A stretch of 21,362 bases of DNA from a virus, in IMG/VR virus record IMGVR_UViG_3300037480_000117, positions 1-21,362 of that record. One strand, written 5' to 3'. The notes below the pieces were generated by a model. The model saw only the letters and a list, made by a program, of their open reading frames with translations. It was not told the origin of the DNA and made no database searches. Position 1 is the stretch's first letter. Every line of letters begins with the position of its first letter. A program made the translations under genes and the position numbers. Shown piece after piece: positions 8,143 through 12,888 of the stretch.

Positions 8143-8733
8143 ATGATATTGGTCAGCATAGGGCATCATGAAGATAAGCCGGGGGCATGCTTTGACGGTA
8201 TCTGTGAGTATGACCTGGCCATCAAATGGGCTGAGAAGATAGTTCAGCACTTAAAAGACAAAGGGCGGCTAGTGCCTGTTGGTGTGCTTAAGAAAAAAGT
8301 CAACTTTATTAATTCCCGCAATGTGGTACTTGCTGTGGAGATTCATTTCAACAGTTATAATGTATGGAAGGATCTGAATAAGGATGGTGTTGTCGATGTT
8401 GATGAATTAAAGCCTGCTGGACGGGGTAGTGAAACGCTTTACTACCCAAAGAGTAAGCTAGGCAAAGCCGCAGCTGAATTGATCCAAGATTCAATGGGCA
8501 TGATCATGGTGCCCAGTCGTGGCATCAAAGAGGGTTGGTATCGTATGGAGCCAAAGAACGGGCCTGATTACTTCCTGGCGAAGACAAACTGCACTGCACT
8601 GATCATCGAGCCTGAGTTCATTGATAACATTGGTATGCTTGCAGAGAACCAGGATGAGTGCTGTGAGGCGATTGCCAGTGCATTGATAGGCGCTGAGTTG
8701 TTGATCAAGAAAGAAAAGAGCAAATTGATATAG
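8143..8733 (+). CDS. N-acetylmuramoyl-L-alanine amidase endolysin (Amidase_3) with EF-hand loop
   Basis: The 196-aa protein has the Amidase_3 layout. GHHEDKPGA at 7-15 supplies zinc ligand H8, E22 in CEYDL is the second ligand, and EIHFNS at 66-71 supplies H68. EPEFIDN at 156-162 matches the catalytic Glu region (E..FxsN). It would cut the amide bond between MurNAc and the stem peptide. There is no signal peptide, so release needs the downstream holin. Residues 77-88 form an exact EF-hand loop (D77, N79, D81, G82, D85, E88) just after the third zinc ligand, suggesting calcium dependence. A ribosome site (aggagaa) precedes the ATG. Confidence 0.88.
   Translation: MILVSIGHHEDKPGACFDGICEYDLAIKWAEKIVQHLKDKGRLVPVGVLKKKVNFINSRNVVLAVEIHFNSYNVWKDLNKDGVVDVDELKPAGRGSETLYYPKSKLGKAAAELIQDSMGMIMVPSRGIKEGWYRMEPKNGPDYFLAKTNCTALIIEPEFIDNIGMLAENQDECCEAIASALIGAELLIKKEKSKLI
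8371..8406 (+). other. EF-hand calcium-binding loop encoded within the endolysin
   Basis: These 36 bases encode residues 77-88, D-L-N-K-D-G-V-V-D-V-D-E. All canonical loop positions are present: Asp 1, Asn 3, Asp 5, Gly 6, hydrophobic 8, Asp 9 and Glu 12. Single EF-hand loops are known in a few calcium-dependent endolysins. Calcium binding here is inferred. Confidence 0.75.
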
Positions 8734-8743
8734 GAGAACTGAC

Positions 8744-9313
8744 ATGAAGCTATGGAATATTGTTAAAAATGTTGGCGCTGGAATTATCAAAGAAGTTGTC
8801 CCTGGCGGCGGTTTATTAATCGGCGCTATTAATGAATTCTTACCCGATGATAAAAAACTTTCTGATTCTGCTACAGGCGAAGATGTTAAGACAGCCATTA
8901 GCAAGCTTACCCCTGCACAGCAAGCATCTATAATGGAAAAAGAATTTGATGTTGATATTACTCAAATTCAAGAATCGAATTCTACACTGCGGGCAATGCT
9001 TGAATCTGATACTAAAAATCCACAAACAACACGTCCATATATTGCTAAACACTCTTTTCATGTGATTGCTATTGCTGTAATTGCAGCCGTATTAATGTGG
9101 TCTTATGGCGTTCTGATAAAAGATAAAGATCTTGTTACGGCAGTTATGGACGGCTGGCCTTTTATATTATCCGTCATAGGTCCATTTGTAACTTTATTAT
9201 GGGCTTATTTTGGCGTGTTGAAGCAAGAGCATAGAAGTAGGCTTAATGCTGCACAAGGTAAGGAAACACCATCCATTATATCTGGGTTACTATCCGTAAT
9301 AAGGGGGAAATGA
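8744..9313 (+). CDS. 3TM-type phage holin
   Basis: The 189-aa protein has an amphipathic Gly-rich N-terminus (VGAGIIKEVVPGGGLLIGAI), a charged middle with LTPAQQASIMEKEFD, then the pattern NPQTTRPYIAKHSF before two clear membrane helices at about 106-125 and 138-159, and a basic C-terminus. This matches the 3TM phage holin family (PF11351-like). The first membrane element would be the N-terminal Gly-rich helix. It lies 10 bases after the endolysin behind an aggagaa site, as in a lysis cassette. It would permeabilise the inner membrane to release the cytoplasmic endolysin. Timing cannot be deduced. Confidence 0.78.
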   Translation: MKLWNIVKNVGAGIIKEVVPGGGLLIGAINEFLPDDKKLSDSATGEDVKTAISKLTPAQQASIMEKEFDVDITQIQESNSTLRAMLESDTKNPQTTRPYIAKHSFHVIAIAVIAAVLMWSYGVLIKDKDLVTAVMDGWPFILSVIGPFVTLLWAYFGVLKQEHRSRLNAAQGKETPSIISGLLSVIRGK

Positions 9314-9314
9314 T

Positions 9315-9707
9315 ATGCTTAAATATATTGTAGCAATACTATTGCTGTTGATTCTTGTACCTAATCAAGCACAGGCCGGGGATCATGACCACGGTGATAC
9401 CATTATCAACAACTACTATGAGCAGCCAGCATCAACTATGAGCGCAACACCGACGATTATTAGTAATGTACATGGGTTAAATTCAAGTGCATTGGCAGCT
9501 GGAATGGCGGCTGGTGATACTATTAACTTTGATCCTAATAGTCAGAAAACTCAGATTGGTGGTGGTGTTGGGTTTCATAATAGCTATATTGGATTTGCTG
9601 CTGCGATAGGTAAAAAAGTTGATAATACATTTTACAATGGTAATCTTATCAAGCTGGAAGGTGTGAAAGATCCGGTCGTGGGTATTGGCTTTGTTAGGAA
9701 CTTCTGA
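9315..9707 (+). CDS. Secreted mini-protein with YadA-anchor-like C-terminus
   Basis: The 130-aa protein has a clear signal peptide (Lys3, hydrophobic core 4-15, AQA at 19-21, cleavage before G22). The mature start GDHDHGDTIINNYYEQ is His-rich. From about residue 58 the sequence follows the trimeric-autotransporter anchor pattern: a helix SALAAGMAAGD, then strands QIGGGVGF, YIGFAAAIGKKVDN, FYNGNLIKLEG and VVGIGFVRNF, ending in a terminal Phe as outer-membrane barrel proteins do. A 12-strand trimeric barrel with a very short passenger is predicted. The gene starts one base after the holin stop. The next gene overlaps as TGATG. It lacks a lipobox. Family assignment is by eye. Confidence 0.6.
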   Translation: MLKYIVAILLLLILVPNQAQAGDHDHGDTIINNYYEQPASTMSATPTIISNVHGLNSSALAAGMAAGDTINFDPNSQKTQIGGGVGFHNSYIGFAAAIGKKVDNTFYNGNLIKLEGVKDPVVGIGFVRNF

Positions 9708-9985
9708 TGAAAGCATTAAAAATAATACTGGATTTCCTAGCCACTGTACTCACCAATAAGGTATTCATTGGCTTTTTATTCGTAGCACTAGCAGGTGGCA
9801 ACGTCTACCAATTTGTTGATCCAATGGCAGAGAAAGCAACACCTAAACCTATTGTCATTGAGATTGGTGATGAAGAGCATTCTCACAATGAGTATGCCAA
9901 GAAGCATTCACACCCCTTTGCAAGAGAAGGACACAGGCATCTTACATCGGATAAGATGGCTAAGGATCATGGGTATGTAGATTAG
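9707..9985 (+). CDS. Inner-membrane protein with His-rich HxH periplasmic tail
   Basis: The 92-aa protein has a basic N-terminus, a hydrophobic region at residues 5-36 whose core (about 18-34, KVFIGFLFVALAGGNVY) can span the membrane, then a periplasmic tail of about 55 residues. The tail has three HxH motifs (H58-S-H60, H67-S-H69, H77-R-H79), spaced with EYAKK and PFARE repeats. HxH motifs along trimeric phage needles bind iron, a known feature of several fibres. Its start overlaps the upstream secreted gene (TGATG), so the two are co-expressed. It sits at the spanin position of the cassette but has neither coiled coil nor an embedded lipoprotein gene. The function is unknown. Confidence 0.6.
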   Translation: MKALKIILDFLATVLTNKVFIGFLFVALAGGNVYQFVDPMAEKATPKPIVIEIGDEEHSHNEYAKKHSHPFAREGHRHLTSDKMAKDHGYVD

Positions 9986-10004
9986 TTTATTCTTGATTAA
10001 TCTA
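9978..10004. terminator. AT-rich hairpin at the convergent gene junction
   Basis: TAGATTA at 9978-9984 pairs with TAATCTA at 9998-10004. Further pairs (G-U, T-A, T-G) extend the stem toward a loop at 9988-9994. It covers the stop codons of both converging operons. It has no G+C-rich stem and only short T runs, so it is at best a weak bidirectional terminator. Transcripts may overlap. Confidence 0.35.
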
Positions 10005-10241
10005 AGGGTTATAACTACTGCCTTTACAGTAGCAAGGCCCTCCGCCTGTATCACATTTAGGGCAAAACGAATCCTGTTTTAATTCTTGAATCATTCTAAT
10101 TAATTCATTAAAAGCTCCTTGAATTACATCTTCTCTCTTTGCACTAGGCCCGGATAGTATATTTCTGCCGTTTTCATACAATCCTTCACAGTATGCAACA
10201 TAAGCCATTCCCGTACCGTCTTTTAGTATTTCCACTTTCAT
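10002..10241 (-). CDS. Small zinc-knuckle-like protein (79 aa)
   Basis: This is the last gene of the leftward operon. The product begins MKVEILKDGTGMAYVAYCEG with a GPSAKREDV segment, a helix (AFNELIRMIQELKQD), then a C-terminal metal site C60-x2-C63 ... C70-x-C72. The N-terminal half resembles small beta-hairpin plus helix phage proteins of unknown role. A ggggatact site precedes the ATG. It follows the Pmp3 gene by 14 bases. I do not recognise a family. Confidence 0.6.
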   Translation of the reverse strand: MKVEILKDGTGMAYVAYCEGLYENGRNILSGPSAKREDVIQGAFNELIRMIQELKQDSFCPKCDTGGGPCYCKGSSYNP

Positions 10242-10255
10242 AGTATCCCCTAATC

Positions 10256-10456
10256 TTACTTATCCCCCATCGCCTTGATCAACTTATCAGTTCGTTTGTC
10301 TGTCTTGTATTCATTAACTACGAGCAAGGCATGAATAATACCGGGCACCCATATCAGACAAGTCAATATCACATTGAAAAATGTAGTGAAGAAACCACCT
10401 TTGCTTATCATCACTGCTAATGGTGGAAAAAGAATTGCTAGTAAATATCTCATCAT
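10256..10456 (-). CDS. Pmp3/YqaE-family membrane proteolipid
   Basis: The 66-aa protein matches the Pmp3 (UPF0057) family: RYLLAILFPPLAVM, a short hydrophilic turn with GGFF, then NVILTCLIWVPGIIHALLVV. Two membrane helices lie at about 3-18 and 25-46, and a charged C-terminus (YKTDKRTDKLIKAMGDK) follows. Family members are usually 50-60 aa stress-induced membrane proteins in bacteria, fungi and plants, linked to membrane potential and salt tolerance. A copy in a phage operon could modify the host membrane during infection, which is inference. The ribosome site is AGGAAA before ATG-ATG. Either ATG could be used. Confidence 0.85.
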   Translation of the reverse strand: MMRYLLAILFPPLAVMISKGGFFTTFFNVILTCLIWVPGIIHALLVVNEYKTDKRTDKLIKAMGDK

Positions 10457-10462
10457 CGTTTC

Positions 10463-10717
10463 CTAGTCTTGTTCTTGGTTAGTTGCCTTGTATCCAAAAT
10501 GTACTTCAGCACATTCCTTGCAGTACCAGATTCCACAGTATAAACAACGATACATATACATATAATTAATTAATTTATGGCAACCACATCGTATCTTCAT
10601 GCGCGTCACCGGTATCTCATATTTTTCTTGTGCCTTAATAAACTTTATCTGTTCGTACATCCATTTAAGCTTCTGTTCCCGTTGCTCAGGAGTGGCATTA
10701 CTTTTATATTCTGGCAT
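10463..10717 (-). CDS. Small multi-cysteine zinc-finger protein (84 aa)
   Basis: I place the start at the ATG whose A is 10717, overlapping the upstream stop as TGATG. The in-frame ATG at 10774 lies inside the previous gene. The 84-aa product has a charged helix (TPEQREQKLKWMYEQIKFIK) and a cluster C44-G-C46-H47 ... C58-x2-C61-x4-C66-x2-C69 ... H73, enough ligands for two zinc ions in a cross-brace or treble-clef arrangement. Such proteins often bind host proteins or nucleic acid. The family is not recognised. Confidence 0.65.
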   Translation of the reverse strand: MPEYKSNATPEQREQKLKWMYEQIKFIKAQEKYEIPVTRMKIRCGCHKLINYMYMYRCLYCGIWYCKECAEVHFGYKATNQEQD

Positions 10718-11145
10718 CAATATATTACCTTCTCGAATTCTTCTGGTAGCTCGTAGTTGTCCCATCCAATACAATCAGTAATATCATCAGCAGACCATTT
10801 TGTCCTGCCACCACCCCAACAACAAATTCTTCCGTTTGCTCTCCATTCCTTAAAATATCGATTCTGTCTTTTACCACCATCACTCCAAACAACAACAGGA
10901 TCACCGTCTTTCAGGTTTGGGCGTTTTGGGATGAGGTCGAGATTAGATGGTGGATCTTGAGTTAAGGATTGATAGATACCATCCGATTTATATTTAGCTG
11001 TTCTCCAAATAGTTTCATACTTAGACTTCCATATAATTAAAATTGGCCATTCTCCACCCATATCCGTCTTAAGCACTTCAACTTCAATGTCAGGATTACG
11101 GGCCATCACCTCATCGCCGTTGTCTATGTGTTGTCTTATGTTCAT
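10717..11145 (-). CDS. Conserved hypothetical phage protein (142 aa)
   Basis: The product has two distinguishable halves. The first is a beta-rich half with IEVEVLKTDMGGEWPILIIWKSKYETIW. The second starts at PNLKDGDPVVVWSDGGK and continues RYFKEWRANGRICCWGGGRTKW, ending WDNYELPEEFEK. The second half resembles small phage modules of the form 'D-G-D-x-V-x-V-W-D ... R-x-F ... G-x-I-x-C-W-x-x-G ... W-D-N-Y'. I know no function for these. A GAGAGG site precedes the ATG. The stop overlaps the zinc-finger gene start. Confidence 0.65.
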   Translation of the reverse strand: MNIRQHIDNGDEVMARNPDIEVEVLKTDMGGEWPILIIWKSKYETIWRTAKYKSDGIYQSLTQDPPSNLDLIPKRPNLKDGDPVVVWSDGGKRQNRYFKEWRANGRICCWGGGRTKWSADDITDCIGWDNYELPEEFEKVIY

Positions 11146-11157
11146 TTTATAACCTCT

Positions 11158-11292
11158 CTAGTCAATAAAACACGGTTTGCCCTTTTCCCACTGTACATCA
11201 CAATCTTGTAATGGGTCGTGATGGCTAAGTTTGAAAAAGGCCACTACGAAGAATGTAATAACGATTGCCCAAAACACTATTCGTCCATACAT
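11158..11292 (-). CDS. Single-pass small membrane protein (44 aa)
   Basis: This very short gene runs from ATG at 11292 to TAG at 11158, one base after the upstream stop (TGATATG), so it is translationally coupled. The product starts MYGRIVFWAIVITFFVVAFF, one strong hydrophobic helix at about 5-20. A 24-residue hydrophilic tail follows with HHDP, two Cys (C31, C41) and Trp. Arg4 before the helix predicts a cytoplasmic N-terminus and periplasmic tail, where the two Cys could form a disulfide. The function is unknown. Confidence 0.6.
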   Translation of the reverse strand: MYGRIVFWAIVITFFVVAFFKLSHHDPLQDCDVQWEKGKPCFID

Positions 11293-11293
11293 A

Positions 11294-11545
11294 TCAATTT
11301 ATACTTCGCTTGTTTTTTTCTTCCAATGAATCTGAGATCCTTCTTAGGTTACTAATGATCTCATCTATGAAATCATAGTTATCGCCAAGTTTTATAATGT
11401 GCTCACAAGAGCCGCGTATGAACTCCACACATGCTGGTAATATAATCCCTGCGTGACTTCCAGAATCACGTGTAAATCTTAATATCATGTCAGTAAAAGC
11501 ATTTATTTTTTGGGCGTGTTGCTCTCTTCGTTCTTCATTACTCAT
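11294..11545 (-). CDS. Small helical hypothetical protein (83 aa)
   Basis: The product is highly charged at both ends (MSNEERREQHAQK and LEEKNKRSIN) and appears all-helical, with a middle LPACVEFIRGSCEHIIKLGD and a final amphipathic helix (FIDEIISNLRRISDSLEEK). It contains two Cys (C39, C47) but no zinc pattern and no membrane segment. An AGGATG-like site precedes the ATG, 13 bases after the upstream stop. I do not recognise a family. It may be an oligomerising helical protein. Confidence 0.6.
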   Translation of the reverse strand: MSNEERREQHAQKINAFTDMILRFTRDSGSHAGIILPACVEFIRGSCEHIIKLGDNYDFIDEIISNLRRISDSLEEKNKRSIN

Positions 11546-11558
11546 TGCTTCATCCTAT

Positions 11559-11732
11559 TTATAATTTAATCACTGTCACTATCATCAGAAACAATATGCT
11601 CACTAGAAATATCATCCAAAGTAAATCGAGTATCCAGATTTTAAGTGTCCGTTTGCCGCAACGTGAGCAACGCTTGGTATTAATAACTCTATGGCATGTG
11701 AGGCAAGCTCGACGTTTGAAATAATATCGCAT
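11559..11732 (-). CDS. Zinc-ribbon plus transmembrane tail protein (57 aa)
   Basis: It runs from ATG at 11732 (TAATG overlap with the upstream stop) to TAA at 11559. The 57-aa product has a basic N-terminus (MRYYFKRR), a zinc ribbon C10-x2-C13 ... C22-x2-C25 with Gly-Lys-Arg after it, and one long hydrophobic helix (about 33-55) ending in KL. The positive charge before the helix predicts the ribbon faces the cytoplasm. A membrane-tethered zinc ribbon could recruit host factors, which is speculation. The overlap and Cys spacing make a chance reading frame unlikely. Confidence 0.6.
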   Translation of the reverse strand: MRYYFKRRACLTCHRVINTKRCSRCGKRTLKIWILDLLWMIFLVSILFLMIVTVIKL

Positions 11733-11917
11733 TACTGTGGCCCCGTGAGAAAAGGTTTACGTGCCATTTTGTTTTCTATTCTTTTTGTTGTTGCCTCTAA
11801 TTTAAGCAACTTACTATAAATTATCATTTCCCCAGCTGTCATTTCTGCCCAACATTCCATACATTGCCAACAGCCAGCTTTTTGTATCCATTTTTCATGT
11901 ACACACATTTTTCTCAT
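11732..11917 (-). CDS. Small zinc-site protein (61 aa)
   Basis: I choose the ATG at 11917, which overlaps the previous stop as ATGA, over the in-frame ATG at 11959 inside the upstream gene. The product carries C5-x-H7 ... C16-x2-C19-x2-C22 with Trp neighbours (WQCMECW), a probable zinc site. A helical region (YSKLLKLEATTKRIENKMAR) follows. It is one of four Cys-rich small proteins in this part of the operon. The family is unknown. Confidence 0.6.
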   Translation of the reverse strand: MRKMCVHEKWIQKAGCWQCMECWAEMTAGEMIIYSKLLKLEATTKRIENKMARKPFLTGPQ

Positions 11918-12285
11918 TTTACTAACCCCAACTCTTCGCAATGATTCTTTATCACCCATCCAATATGCCCGACGATTGAATGAGCACGCGCACCTTTGGA
12001 TTTAGGAATTATGTAGCCCCCTTTTGGATCATGTGTTTGAAACATCTCATTAACTATGTACATAGGAAACGGGCCATCTTGTCTAAATGCGGCAGACAAT
12101 GCCCTGGTAGTAAAGCTGATCCATGGGAAGTTCTCCATGTTCTTTGAATTAATGAACACTTCAACAGGTCTGATCTGGCCATCAACTTCAGCATCATTAA
12201 TAGTAATGTACACAGCATCGTCGATTATTGGCGGCTTGATTTTGTAAGTCTTACCGTTTAGAACTTCTGATCGTTCAAGTTTCAT
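11914..12285 (-). CDS. NrdJb/TSCPD-family ribonucleotide reductase-associated domain
   Basis: The 123-aa protein resembles the C-terminal accessory domain of class II (cobalamin-dependent) ribonucleotide reductases and the separate NrdJb subunit. It has MKLERSEVLNGKTYKIKPP, DAVYITINDAEVDG, RPVEVFINSKNMENFPWI, TTRALSAAFRQDGP, FDP-like HDPKGGYIIPKS and IVGHIGWVIKNHCEELG. It is about half the length I recall for NrdJb and lacks the TSCPD-type Cys cluster. No catalytic NrdJ partner is in the window. It may act with a host or distant phage reductase to raise dNTP supply, which is inference. The start overlaps the upstream stop as ATGA. Confidence 0.65.
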   Translation of the reverse strand: MKLERSEVLNGKTYKIKPPIIDDAVYITINDAEVDGQIRPVEVFINSKNMENFPWISFTTRALSAAFRQDGPFPMYIVNEMFQTHDPKGGYIIPKSKGARAHSIVGHIGWVIKNHCEELGLVK

Positions 12286-12437
12286 AGTAGCCCTGCCATT
12301 TTCATAATTAATTCAATAGCCAAATACCAAGCATAGGGAAAGATAAATATAGTAAACAGTGTTTGACAAAATCCTGAAGCAAGCACAATTCCAGATAACC
12401 ATGTAGTTATTCCTATAAGTCCTATTAATTCTCTCAT
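12282..12437 (-). CDS. Small membrane protein (51 aa)
   Basis: The gene runs from ATG at 12437 to TGA at 12282. Both ends form ATGA overlaps with neighbours, which supports it strongly. The product MRELIGLIGITTWLSGIVLA continues into a second hydrophobic stretch (TLFTIFIFPYAWYLAIELIM), predicting two membrane helices with a short turn at SGFCQ. There is no metal motif. The function is unknown. It is placed directly before the NrdJb-like gene. Confidence 0.6.
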   Translation of the reverse strand: MRELIGLIGITTWLSGIVLASGFCQTLFTIFIFPYAWYLAIELIMKMAGLL

Positions 12438-12637
12438 CTCTTAGGTGCCTCGCCTTTTTGTAGTAGTTTTCTCAGTTCACGAATAGAGCGCAATCGGCTG
12501 TATCTTGTGAAGAGGCGTTTCAGATAGCTGATTCGATTAGCGCCTTTCAACTCTTTGTGGAGTTCTTTTAATAACTGACTCTCACTAAGTAGAATAATCT
12601 CTGAGTTAAATCGTTTCCAATTTCTTGATAAAGTCAT
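12434..12637 (-). CDS. Basic helical small protein (67 aa)
   Basis: This strongly basic, all-helical protein has the segments LSESQLLKELHKELKG, SYLKRLFTRYSRLR and SIRELRKLLQKG. ATGA overlaps flank it at both ends. The charge pattern (many Lys/Arg on amphipathic helices) would suit nucleic-acid binding or binding of an acidic host protein. No recognised domain. Confidence 0.6.
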   Translation of the reverse strand: MTLSRNWKRFNSEIILLSESQLLKELHKELKGANRISYLKRLFTRYSRLRSIRELRKLLQKGEAPKR

Positions 12638-12888
12638 TTGTTACCCCATGCACCGATTAGTTTCTGTTTCTCAATTTCGAGCAATTCTATTGTATACTCC
12701 TCCCATTTATCTACATGCAGTTGCCCATGTGATTGCTCTTCAAGTTTTATGTTTATTGCGTTCTCATGCAATTGACAATATACGGGGAAGTAAGCACAAT
12801 GGTTTCTGTAGTCATATTCGATCTCACCAATTGCCGTTATGCGTCTTAGATCTATAAATTTGCCACAGCATTTGTAGATACTTATCAT
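12634..12888 (-). CDS. Hypothetical small protein (84 aa)
   Basis: The product MISIYKCCGKFIDLRRI contains a Cys pair (C7, C8) followed by a beta-like stretch ending in FPVYCQLHENAINIKLEE and a helical C-terminus (YTIELLEIEKQKLIGAW). It has a YDYRNHCAYF segment. There is no clear zinc pattern and no membrane helix. ATGA overlaps with the helicase upstream and the basic protein downstream place it firmly in the operon. The family is not recognised. Confidence 0.6.
   Translation of the reverse strand: MISIYKCCGKFIDLRRITAIGEIEYDYRNHCAYFPVYCQLHENAINIKLEEQSHGQLHVDKWEEYTIELLEIEKQKLIGAWGNK

Noticed and set aside
8284-8304. A run GAAAAAAG in the amidase gene, checked as a second slippery site
   Set aside because: The zero-frame phase is AAG-AAA-AAA, not A_AAA_AAG, and no conserved downstream frame or hairpin is seen.
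8491-8904. A 137-codon minus-strand frame across the amidase-holin junction
   Set aside because: It overlaps two well-supported plus-strand genes and shows no motif.
9795-9980. Overlapping frame within the 92-aa gene, checked as a possible embedded Rz1-type lipoprotein
   Set aside because: It has no signal peptide, no Cys and no lipobox, so it is not an outer-membrane spanin.
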